In this document: positions 1 to 8,400 of the stretch, piece by piece
Layout: the number at the start of each line of letters is the position of its first letter
Numbering within the stretch: the stretch's first letter is position 1
DNA from: Desulfuribacillus stibiiarsenatis
GTDB lineage: Bacteria > Bacillota > Bacilli > Desulfuribacillales > Desulfuribacillaceae
NCBI RefSeq assembly: GCF_001742305.1
Contig: NZ_MJAT01000022.1
Span: 248,001-312,000 of the forward strand
Direction: 5' to 3'
Length of the DNA stretch: 64,000 bases
Program-made: the position numbers and the translations under genes
The notes under the pieces: generated by a model
Databases searched by the model: none
Told to the model about the DNA's origin: nothing
What the model saw: the letters and a program-made list of their open reading frames with translations, nothing else

Positions 1-2
1 CA

Positions 3-905
3 GTAGGTGAAGACGCACGTAGAATGCTTGGAAGAACCCCAGGCAATATTGTTGCCATTCGACCACTTAGAGATGGTGTAATTGCAGATTTTGAAGTAAC
101 AGAGACGATGCTGCGTTATTTTATAAAAAAGGTCATCGGGAAGAATTTCTTACTACGACCAAGGATAATGATTTGTACGCCGATTAACGTTACATCTGTA
201 GAACAAAAAGCAGTCAAAGAAGCAGCGGAGCGTTGTGGTGGCAAAGAGATCTATATGATGGAAGAACCTAAGGCCGCTGCGATTGGCGCAGGTTTAGATA
301 TATTCCAGCCAAGTGGAAACTTGGTGATTGATATTGGCGGAGGAACGACAGATGTAGCCGTTTTATCTATGGGAGACGTCGTTACCGCCACTTCTATTAA
401 AGTAGCTGGGGACAAGTTCGATGCTGCGATTACTCGCTATATTAAGAATAAATATAAATTGTTGATTGGTGAACGTACAGCAGAAAGCATTAAGATTACC
501 ATCGGTACTGTATATCCAGGACTGGAAGAGCAGAAGATGGAGATTCGAGGTCGTAACCTCGTGTCTGGATTACCGATTACCGTAACCATTAGCTCTGAAG
601 AGGTACGCGAAGCGTTAGAGGACCCAGTCGCGAGTATTGTAGTGGCTGCCAAAGGCGTTTTAGAAAAAACTCCACCAGAACTATCAGCAGATATTATCGA
701 TAAGGGAATCATGTTAACGGGTGGCGGAGCATTATTAAAGGGCTTGGACATGCTGTTAACAGACGAACTGAAAGTACCGGTATTAGTCGCTGAAGATCCG
801 ATGGGTTGTGTAGCGAGAGGTACAGGCATAGCGTTACAGCATATCGATACACTTTCGAAAACGCAAATACATAGCTTTAAAAATAGTTTTTTCAAACGCA
901 AATAG
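3..905 (+). CDS. mbl: MreB-family rod-shape protein Mbl, 5' end missing
   Basis: Bacterial actin homologue that assembles into membrane-associated filaments guiding cylindrical cell-wall synthesis. The reading frame is already open at base 3 (VGEDARRMLGRTPGNI), upstream of the first ATG at 24, so the gene starts outside the window; about 300 residues are visible of the roughly 333 usual for the family. The actin-fold phosphate motif IDIGGGTTDVAV lies near bases 323-358 and the adenosine motif GGGALLKGL near 719-745. The following flhO, flhP and fabZ genes are the neighbours of mbl in Bacillus subtilis, which favours Mbl over MreB proper. Paralogue assignment within MreB/Mbl/MreBH rests on this context. 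Confidence 0.93.
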   Translation, partial: VGEDARRMLGRTPGNIVAIRPLRDGVIADFEVTETMLRYFIKKVIGKNFLLRPRIMICTPINVTSVEQKAVKEAAERCGGKEIYMMEEPKAAAIGAGLDIFQPSGNLVIDIGGGTTDVAVLSMGDVVTATSIKVAGDKFDAAITRYIKNKYKLLIGERTAESIKITIGTVYPGLEEQKMEIRGRNLVSGLPITVTISSEEVREALEDPVASIVVAAKGVLEKTPPELSADIIDKGIMLTGGGALLKGLDMLLTDELKVPVLVAEDPMGCVARGTGIALQHIDTLSKTQIHSFKNSFFKRK

Positions 906-1080
906 GAAATATTGACCGATAGTAATGCGCCTAGTTTTTCTATACAATAGAAGAGTAAGTTATTAAACATTTTTATCGTTTGCCGATAATATATATAATG
1001 TTTTTCGAGGCTTGGCTACACCTGTCGACATTATGAAATGTGAGACTTGGTAAAAGCCCTTGAGATAAAGGAGCATGGAT

Positions 1081-1956
1081 ATGTTAAGAGGTATATACAC
1101 AGCTGCCCAAGGGATGAAAGTCCAACAACAGCGACATGATATAACAGTTAATAACATGGCGAATATCAATACCCCTGGATTTAAAGGCGACGAGGCAATC
1201 GTTCGTTCGTTTCCAGAGGAATTGTTGTATTTTATGGGTGGACAGGGAAACGCGGCTGCACCTAGCCATTCCCGCGCTGCTTCTATGTTACCTGGGCAAG
1301 CACCTAAAGTGGGATACCTTTCCCAAGGAGTGACAATTGAAGAAGTAGTGAAACGTTTTAGTCAGGGTGCGATTCGCGAGACGGGGAGTCCGATGGATGT
1401 GGCAATCGTCGATAATGACCCGCAGCAGACTAGTTTTTTTGCTGTCAAAAAAGATCTTAATAGCAATGAAGTATTCTATACAAGAGCAGGAAATTTTCGC
1501 TTACGTGAGGTGGAAGGTCAACAGTTCTTAGCCACTCAAGATGGCGAATTTGTCATGCAACGACAAGCTGGTGGAGAGTTAACACCAATTCAGGTGACCA
1601 GTGATAATGTCGTGATTCGTCCGAATGGTAGGTTCGAAATTGGGGATGAAGGCTTTGCTCCATTAGTAGGGAACCTCCACATTGTACAAATGGACAATCA
1701 ACAGCTACCAGGAATGCTAAAAGATGGTCACGGCCTCTATCGAATCAGTGAACAGTTTCTAGGAGCAGGTTTTCAGCCAGAAATAGCTGAGAATATGATG
1801 GTTCGTCAATATTATATTGAAGGCTCAAATGTCGATCCAATGCAAGCGATGGTTGATATGATGACAGCACAACGAGCGTATGAAGCGAATCAGCGCGTGA
1901 TTCAAGCCTATGATCGAAGCTTAGAGAAGGCAGTCAACGAAGTCGGTCGAGTATAG
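1081..1956 (+). CDS. flhO: Flagellar hook-basal body protein FlhO-like
   Basis: Rod/hook-family protein of the flagellar basal body (FlgF/FlgG superfamily), exported by the flagellar type III apparatus and built into the distal rod. The N-terminal rod signature NNMANINTPGFKGDEA is present, and the C-terminus (DPMQAMVDMMTAQRAYEANQ) is the coiled-coil that packs the rod. An ATG at 1075 is only 1 base from the AAAGGAG at 1067-1073, so the ATG at 1081 (7 bases away) is preferred; the start MLRGIYTAAQGM is typical. The product is 291 residues. It lies 175 bases after mbl and just before the paralogous flhP. Confidence 0.93.
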   Translation: MLRGIYTAAQGMKVQQQRHDITVNNMANINTPGFKGDEAIVRSFPEELLYFMGGQGNAAAPSHSRAASMLPGQAPKVGYLSQGVTIEEVVKRFSQGAIRETGSPMDVAIVDNDPQQTSFFAVKKDLNSNEVFYTRAGNFRLREVEGQQFLATQDGEFVMQRQAGGELTPIQVTSDNVVIRPNGRFEIGDEGFAPLVGNLHIVQMDNQQLPGMLKDGHGLYRISEQFLGAGFQPEIAENMMVRQYYIEGSNVDPMQAMVDMMTAQRAYEANQRVIQAYDRSLEKAVNEVGRV

Positions 1957-2028
1957 GTCTAATCGATAATTTGATGAAAGAAAGCATGTAAGTATAGCAT
2001 GTAAATCTAGAATTCAGGAGTGAGTATA

Positions 2029-2895
2029 TTGAATACATCTCTTCATATCGCAGCTTCCACTATGCGGAATGCCAACACAAAAGTAGATATGCTTGCCAAT
2101 AACCTTGCAAACGTGAACACCGTTGGATTTAAGGCCCAACGTGCATCGTTTCAGGATTTATTATATAATCAAATCAACCAGACGGAAAAAGTAAATCTTC
2201 CTGGTAGAATTACGCCCCTTGGTTTCCAAACGGGTCATGGAGTACGCATGAACGAAATTACCCGCGATATGCGTATGGGCAACCTTACAGAGACGAACCA
2301 GCAGCATGACATTGCACTTGCTGGGCCGGGTATGTTTCAGTTGTTAGTACCTCGTGCAGAAGCTGATCGTTTGGGCGTAAATCCACAAGCTATGGAAGCC
2401 TATGACAATGATTTATATGGTTATGTCTTTTCTCGTGACGGAAACTTCCGAGTCGATGCTAGAAATGGGTATAATACATTAGTAGATGCTCGTGGTTATC
2501 AGGTGTCGGATCGCAATGGAAATCCTATCGAGTTTACAAAAGATGTAAAAAACTTTACAATAGATAAAAAGGGTAATCTCTTCATCAATGATGAGAGACT
2601 TCCATATACACAATTGATGCTAGCGAATTTCAATAATCCACAAGCGTTAGAGCATGCTGGGAATAATATATTTGTTGAGCGTAAATTTGTCGCAGGCAAC
2701 TATCAGAATAGTGCGAATAACCCCGCCTTACTGAATAACACACAATTTCAACAAGGATACGTAGAAAGTTCGAATGTCGATATGATTCAAGAAATGACAG
2801 AACTAATTGCTACCCAGAGAATGCTGCAGTTTGGCGCTCGTGCCATCCAATCGACAGACACGATGATGGGGTTAGCGAACTCGATTAGAAGCTAA
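2029..2895 (+). CDS. flhP: Flagellar hook-basal body protein FlhP-like (FlgG family)
   Basis: Second rod-type flagellar protein, paralogous to the preceding gene. The N-terminal signature LANNLANVNTVGFKAQRASF and the C-terminal helix (VDMIQEMTELIATQRMLQFG) are the two halves of the coiled-coil that define FlgG-family rod proteins. A GTG at 2020 overlaps the ribosome binding site CAGGAG, so the TTG at 2029, 8 bases after GGAG, is the better start; it gives MNTSLHIAAS and 288 residues. The 72-base gap from flhO suggests co-transcription with it. Confidence 0.92.
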   Translation: MNTSLHIAASTMRNANTKVDMLANNLANVNTVGFKAQRASFQDLLYNQINQTEKVNLPGRITPLGFQTGHGVRMNEITRDMRMGNLTETNQQHDIALAGPGMFQLLVPRAEADRLGVNPQAMEAYDNDLYGYVFSRDGNFRVDARNGYNTLVDARGYQVSDRNGNPIEFTKDVKNFTIDKKGNLFINDERLPYTQLMLANFNNPQALEHAGNNIFVERKFVAGNYQNSANNPALLNNTQFQQGYVESSNVDMIQEMTELIATQRMLQFGARAIQSTDTMMGLANSIRS

Positions 2896-2944
2896 TTAAA
2901 ATATTGGCTTTTATTGAGAAAATAACTCAAAGGTAGGGAACTGG

Positions 2945-3196
2945 ATGACGGATCAAACCTATAGGAAAAGAGCTACCTCACCAACAGAAAGTGATGCGAA
3001 ACCAAAGAAGAAAAGTAATCTTTCGGCCCAGCAAAGAAAGGTCCTATTTTTTGCAAAAGCAATAGGTATTCCATTGGCGTTGTTAAGTCTTTTCTTTATC
3101 GGGATGGCAGCTGGATATAAGTATGGTGGCGGATCTGCAGGAGAAGTATTTGATGCGGAAACCTGGAGAAACATTATCCTCATCATATTTGGATAA
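2945..3196 (+). CDS. Small membrane protein, DNA-directed RNA polymerase subunit beta (EpuA/PF11772) type
   Basis: An 83-residue protein with a lysine-rich, charged N-terminal half (residues 1-33) and one transmembrane segment (about 34-56) containing GMAAGYKYG. This matches the small EpuA-like family that databases name 'DNA-directed RNA polymerase subunit beta' although it is a membrane protein; the name comes from occasional fusion or adjacency and its function is not established. In Bacillales it usually sits just behind flhO/flhP, as here (50 bases after flhP). The start ATG follows AAGGTAGGGAACTGG. The family call rests on length, topology and position. Confidence 0.75.
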   Translation: MTDQTYRKRATSPTESDAKPKKKSNLSAQQRKVLFFAKAIGIPLALLSLFFIGMAAGYKYGGGSAGEVFDAETWRNIILIIFG

Positions 3197-3215
3197 AACA
3201 ATAAGTAGTAGTATG

Positions 3216-3251
3216 TATATTTGCCCGAATAGTTATATTTGCCCAAATAAT
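3216..3251 (+). repeat. Tandem duplication of an 18-base unit
   Basis: Two adjacent 18-base copies (3216-3233 and 3234-3251) sharing TATATTTGCCC differ at 2 of 18 positions. They sit 20 bases after the stop of the small membrane protein gene. No known element was recognised. Confidence 0.75.
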
Positions 3252-3255
3252 TAAA

Positions 3256-3300
3256 GAGAGCTTTGCAACCCCAAGAAATCCGCTGAAAAGCTCCTTTATA
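3256..3300 (+). terminator. Possible weak terminator after the flagellar gene group
   Basis: GAGCTTT at 3258-3264 pairs with AAAGCTC at 3287-3293 across a 22-base loop and is followed by CTTTATA. The loop is long and the T-tract poor, so termination here is uncertain. The rest of 3197-3481 holds an 18-base tandem duplication and no recognisable gene. Confidence 0.25.
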
Positions 3301-3481
3301 TGAACTCCCCGGGGAGAGTTATTTGTAGTTTGTACTAATTCGCCGACATCATTCTCTAGAATGTTGGTAAATTCATGGCAACAAAAGCAGAAATAACCGC
3401 AAATACATATAGTTATTTTGTATAGAAGCTGAAGTTGTCAATCATTGTATTCAGGCGATTATAAATTTAAGGAGAGTAATT

Positions 3482-3910
3482 ATGTTAGATATACAACAAA
3501 TTAAGGAAATCATTCCGCATCGTTATCCTTTTTTATTAATTGACAAAATCCTTGAAGTCGAAGAAGGAAAGCGTGCCGTTGGAATTAAGAATGTCACAAT
3601 GAATGAACCGTTTTTCCAAGGCCATTTTCCAGAATACCCTGTAATGCCTGGAGTGCTAATTGTAGAAGCATTAGCTCAAGTTGGTGCTGTAGCAATCCTG
3701 AAAGATCCTCAGCATAAAGGGAAAATTGTACTGTTTGCTGGTATTGACAATTTGCGCATTCGTAAGCAAGTAGTACCTGGTGATACATTAGAATTAACTG
3801 TGGAAATTTCGCGTTTAAAGGGTCCTATTGGCAAAGGGAATGCAATAGCGAAGGTTGATGGGAAAGTCGCCGTAGAAGGTGAATTAATGTTTGCTATTCA
3901 AGCTACTTAA
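3482..3910 (+). CDS. fabZ: 3-hydroxyacyl-[acyl-carrier-protein] dehydratase FabZ
   Basis: Hot-dog-fold enzyme of type II fatty-acid synthesis that dehydrates 3-hydroxyacyl-ACP to trans-2-enoyl-ACP in the cytoplasm. The 142-residue length is normal. The catalytic histidine H48 (in [11 protein letters not shown]) and the glutamate E62 (in VEALAQ) are both present, as is the substrate-entrance motif [10 protein letters not shown]. The start ATG follows AAGGAG with 7-base spacing. It ends before a strong terminator shared with the opposing methyltransferase gene, so it is the last gene of this rightward group. Confidence 0.97.
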   Translation: MLDIQQIKEIIPHRYPFLLIDKILEVEEGKRAVGIKNVTMNEPFFQGHFPEYPVMPGVLIVEALAQVGAVAILKDPQHKGKIVLFAGIDNLRIRKQVVPGDTLELTVEISRLKGPIGKGNAIAKVDGKVAVEGELMFAIQAT

Positions 3911-4012
3911 TACATTTATAATTTCATTAAACAGAATAACATTATAAATGAAAAGGCTTATTAAACTAAGAAGATTATTAAATTAAGCGGCAAATCAAAT
4001 ACATAAATCAAC

Positions 4013-4046
4013 AAAAAAATGTGGCAGAACTTCTGCCACATTTTTA
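4013..4046. terminator. Bidirectional intrinsic terminator between fabZ and the methyltransferase gene
   Basis: TGTGGCAGAA (4020-4029) is perfectly complementary to TTCTGCCACA (4031-4040). An A-run lies on the left and a T-run on the right, so the hairpin can end transcription from both converging genes. Confidence 0.9.
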
Positions 4047-4937
4047 TTATGCGTTTGTTTCGTCATAGATACTTGTATGTGTTTTCGTTGACGCCTTCTC
4101 TAAGACACATACTACCATTTTTACGAAATATTCTTGAAACACTGGCAATATAGATAACGTCTTAAAGTATGGACGTAAAGGTACATACTCGTGATACAAT
4201 ACTTGAAAAGGGACAATACCAAGGATTCGATCAAAACGCTCCAACGTCATCTTATTGATATAGGAGAAATATTCACTTCCGCCCTGTTTTTTACCAATAC
4301 GGAAGTTGATTCTTTCATTGGCATCAGGGTATTTCTGAACTAAGTCCTTGTATACTTGCACTAACGTAGGCTCGTCGAACAGCTTATGCACCCAAGGAAT
4401 GCCAATCACATCAGATAAATGCGCACCATATGGATGGTGGTATGGAGGGAAGTTAATATACAATTTCCCGCCTTTTCTTAGCACACGATAGCACTCGTTT
4501 AACACAGCAACTGGGTCATCTACGTGCTCCATCGCATCGTTCATTATGATTGTATCAATCACATTGGATTCAAACGGCATTTTTGCTGCATCGCCAGTGA
4601 TGAACGTAGTGATGTCTTGTAGGCCCTTTTTCGTTGCTAATTGAGTTGCTTCTTCTTTGTATTTTTCCACAGGATCAATACCGAAGACAACTTTTGCGCC
4701 TAAAGTAGCATAATATAGGGTTTTCCCTCCGGCGCCACATCCAATATCTAGTACTATTTTATCTTTGAACATTTCTTCCGTAGTGGTAAAATTTCGAAAG
4801 AAACGAATAGTTTCTTCTCCGCGTTCGAATTGCCACTCTGCATAGGATTGTTTGCCTTCGTTGGCTAGGTTAAACGGATGAACTGGAACAGGAAAAAATT
4901 TATTGATAACTTTACAAAAGCTTGCGTTTACGGTCAT
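4047..4937 (-). CDS. Class I SAM-dependent methyltransferase
   Basis: A 296-residue protein with a Methyltransf_11-type Rossmann core. Motif I is IVLDIGCGAGG (residues 61-71), the acidic ribose-binding residue follows in FGIDP, and the post-I region reads NDAMEHVDDPVAVLNECYRV, then LRKGGKLYINFPPYHHP. The substrate cannot be read from sequence. Such genes in cell-envelope regions often act on lipids, quinones or glycans. The ATG has GGGGGAG 6 bases upstream on the minus strand. It converges on fabZ and is divergent from the SLH gene. Confidence 0.8.
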   Translation of the reverse strand: MTVNASFCKVINKFFPVPVHPFNLANEGKQSYAEWQFERGEETIRFFRNFTTTEEMFKDKIVLDIGCGAGGKTLYYATLGAKVVFGIDPVEKYKEEATQLATKKGLQDITTFITGDAAKMPFESNVIDTIIMNDAMEHVDDPVAVLNECYRVLRKGGKLYINFPPYHHPYGAHLSDVIGIPWVHKLFDEPTLVQVYKDLVQKYPDANERINFRIGKKQGGSEYFSYINKMTLERFDRILGIVPFQVLYHEYVPLRPYFKTLSILPVFQEYFVKMVVCVLEKASTKTHTSIYDETNA

Positions 4938-5491
4938 TGATGCTCCCCCAGAGAACTGTTCTACAATAGAAAAGAATACCCAATGAATTATATATACACA
5001 TTATAACAAATTAAATAGTCCTTTACTACTAACTAATGATTCATATATGAAATAAATTTATTATTACATTATTACCATTTTTAATGTTTTACAATCTTTG
5101 CATAATTTTCAAATAAATTATATATTCGCTTTCGCAAAATTTTATATTACTATATAAGGATACATAAAGAAAACTTAGTTCAATGCAGTTTTTACTGCAC
5201 TTGAACTTTAGATGCACTTATTTCGCCTGTACCCCTTGTGAGTGAAGCTTGGCAGCATTTACCTTCCACGTATGGATGTGGGATTATTAGTTACGCCGCT
5301 AAGACAATGCAAAAAATGAATGGATTACTAATGTTAGGATTTTACTGGGAAAGTATAAACTGCTTGAATACAAGTGAAATCGCAAGGAAACCTGATAAAA
5401 GAATAGCTAATTTTTGCAAACGGCATTTTAACTTTCTGTTACGATGTCGATATAATACTTAATTTCTATACATAAGAATGGGAGGAAGTTC
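4938..5491. other. Long AT-rich intergenic region, probable upstream/leader region of the SLH gene
   Basis: 554 bases without a convincing gene. AGTTCAATGCAGT (5177-5189) pairs with ACTGCAcTTGAACT (5194-5207) around a TTTT loop with one bulged C, making a stable hairpin. A CCAC/GTGG hairpin lies near 5260-5280. A promoter is predicted at 5428-5456. An open frame at 5238-5462 (74 codons) has no ribosome binding site. No known riboswitch consensus was matched. If transcription also starts upstream of 5177, the SLH mRNA would carry a long structured leader. Confidence 0.5.
5428..5456 (+). promoter_or_regulatory. Predicted sigma-A promoter for the SLH protein gene
   Basis: The -35 TTAACT (5428-5433, 4 of 6 consensus) and the -10 TATAAT (5451-5456, 6 of 6) are separated by 17 bases. 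Transcription would start near 5463, about 29 bases before the ATG, leaving just room for the GGGAGG ribosome binding site. Confidence 0.55.
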
Positions 5492-8400
5492 ATGAACAGC
5501 GTTATTTATTACAACAAACGAGCGCGCACAATTTCAATGATTTTAGTTTTAGTTATGTTAGTAACAATTCTTCCGGTGTGGCCAAGCTTAGTAAATGCCA
5601 ATGGAAGCTTAACAATTGATTATCCGGGAACTCAGGGGAATGAGTTGGGGAAAGATCCTAGCACTCCAATCCAGGTATCCGATCGGAATTTTCGATTAAC
5701 TGGATCTTTTTCGGGTTTTAGCGTTGTAAGTATCAGCTACACGGTAAGAAATTTAGGGACTGGTCACTTAGCAACCGGAGGTACTCCGTACAACACGCCA
5801 GGCACTAGTAATTACATATACGAGAATATACAGCTAACGCCGGGGTTGAACGAAATTACCATTCAATCCACTACAGGTGTGAATAGAAAAGTGTTTGTGG
5901 AATATAACGATATGCCGGGTATCTTTAATTTGACTGTCAATGGCACTAATTTGGTAAGTGATGAAGTAGTTATTAATGCCACTCAAGTACAAGGGCAAGC
6001 AATAGCAGGGGCAATAACGGGACTTGCAACTAACTCTACCCAAGTAATTATTACGAATCAAACGTTAATCGCAACGAATTCTAATGCAAGTGTATCTGCT
6101 CAAGTTTTCGGAGCTACTGGATTCTTTTCATCTACTATCCCTTTAACAACTGGGGAGAATATCATAACTTTTACGGCTAGAAATGAGACGAAGTCAGTTA
6201 CAGAAACAAGAAGAATCATTGTAAACACTATAACAGCGGGTGCTGGGATGAATGTATATAACCTTCAATCTCATTACACCTTTGGATCTACCATCACAAA
6301 GAACGTACCGAAAAATGGTCAAGTAGATATCGTAAAAGGAACATCGAATTCAACTTTAAATAATAAGAATACGTATATGACTGTAAATGGTCAGCTTCAG
6401 TTCACAGGAAGATTAATTGTGAATCCTGGAGGAGCCGGTTATACAGAGCTGAATCAGTTTAGAACTGTAGGTACCAACCGAGTCTATAGTGATATTCTAT
6501 TTGAAGTTCAGGACAATACGGGTACTCCGTTAGTGGCGAAACAATCACTACTATCACCTTCGGCGATAACTACGGCAAGTTTGAACCCTCAGAATATTAT
6601 TGCTGCAGATCAGGCGCTATTTCAATTTCAGCGACAGGCAACTACAACGAAAACGCAATTGAATAATATTGCGAATATTAGCGTTGGTGCTCCAACTGAT
6701 CCGATAGGGGTAAATAACGCTAACTTAATCATTAACAATTTACCAGTATCCGCTACAGCAAACACATTACAAACACGATTTGCAGATGCGAATAATGCGT
6801 TAATAGGGGCTGACTTAGCTACGATTGGACTTCTTTTGGACGCTACTGCTCTTAATACTGCAGTTTCAGATCTAAATGCTGTCGTTAGTGGGATTACCGC
6901 AACTACCACTTGGGGAGCGATAATTGCACCAAGTGCTGTCTCTTTAGAAACTTTGGTGAACAATTTTAAAACGGAAGCTGCAACGTATCATGCGTCAATC
7001 ACAGCTATTGACACTACTGGGAGTCCATCAGTATTGGCTGGTAAGTTTACTGAAGTTTCAAATCTAGCAGCAAATAATGGAGCGATTACAAAAGATAACG
7101 CAGAATCAAATACGAACATTCATTTCTATGATTTTGTTTCTCCAGTTGTAAATGCAGCTGCACTGGGCTTACAACATAATAAGACGTACAGAATTATTAT
7201 AGAGCCTAGATTTTATAGAACGAATCCAACAACTGTTACTGATTACTTAAACACTTTTAACACAATCACTTATGAATTTACTTATATAGATAGTGATTAT
7301 CCAGTGATTAATAATTTGCAGAATAGGGATACAGGGGAAATTATTTACAACGTTACCCCTCCATCAACGAATTATTACCGTATAGGACAGAAACCATTTA
7401 ATTTAAGAATTAACTTTCAGAACTTCACAACAGGTGTAAATCGCGTTCAAGTGATGCATAAAGCAGCACCTTATCCAACAACACTTTCAGGTTCGGGAAT
7501 CACTTTAGATGGCGATATATCTGTTCCGATTGTAGCAGGAGATATTACGAACGGTTATGTAGATGTCGAATTGCCTAATTTACTAACGGGAAACAATTTA
7601 ATTGAAGTACATTATAGCGATGGCACGAACAGTATTGTAGAGAAACGAGTAGTATTGGTCGTAACAACACCTCTTGTAACCATACGCAATGCAACGAACC
7701 AAGAAGTTATCGCGAATAATAGGGTATATGAGTTCTTGTTTAATCCAGCCGTACCAAGTGAGAATGAAGCATGGTTCTTAGGGCAAAATTTCGGGAACAT
7801 TCAATTTAACTTTACAGGCTTATCTGATACGAATAGGCTAGGTTCCGCGACAAATCCATTACACATTTCATTAAACGATAAGCCAGTTATTGTCGGGGGC
7901 ATAATTACTAGTACTCCTGTAGGAGCGAACAATGTTGTTAGAGCACGTACTCCACAGCCAATAGGTACTGATGCTATAACCAGTGTGAACGTTAATTTTA
8001 CTCATAGTGACATTCATACTGCTTTAAACCCAATATTCCGACAAGGATTGAATAAGCTAACAGTGCAGTTTAACAATGGATTAAACCCTATGAGGGTAGA
8101 TTTAGAATTTTACCTATTTACAGAAAGTTCTCCATCTGTAAATGACATTCGTGTTACAGATAATAGAGTTACTGACAAAGCGATTGTAAACTTTGAACCA
8201 TATACTACAGATGGTGATCAAATCACAATTCGTGGAACTGTGAAGAATTCTGATAAATTAGTACTTCGCATTCAAGGTATGGATGTGGCTGAATATCAAT
8301 TGATTGGCGGTGTGTGGACACAAATTTCTACACAACTACCGACTGGTCGTTTTCAAATTGATTCACCGATTGGCACAGAGAATGAATCTGAATTTAGAAT

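Noticed and set aside
437-970. A 177-codon minus-strand open frame across mbl
   Set aside because: It is antisense to an unmistakable MreB-family gene and has no signature of its own.
5238-5462. A 74-codon open frame in the SLH upstream region
   Set aside because: There is no ribosome binding site, the composition is odd (Trp- and Cys-rich), no family is recognised, and it overlaps the predicted SLH promoter.
4938-5491. Possible riboswitch (cyclic di-GMP or cobalamin type) upstream of the SLH gene
   Set aside because: Hairpins are present, but the conserved core sequences of those classes could not be found, so it is only reported as an unexplained structured region.
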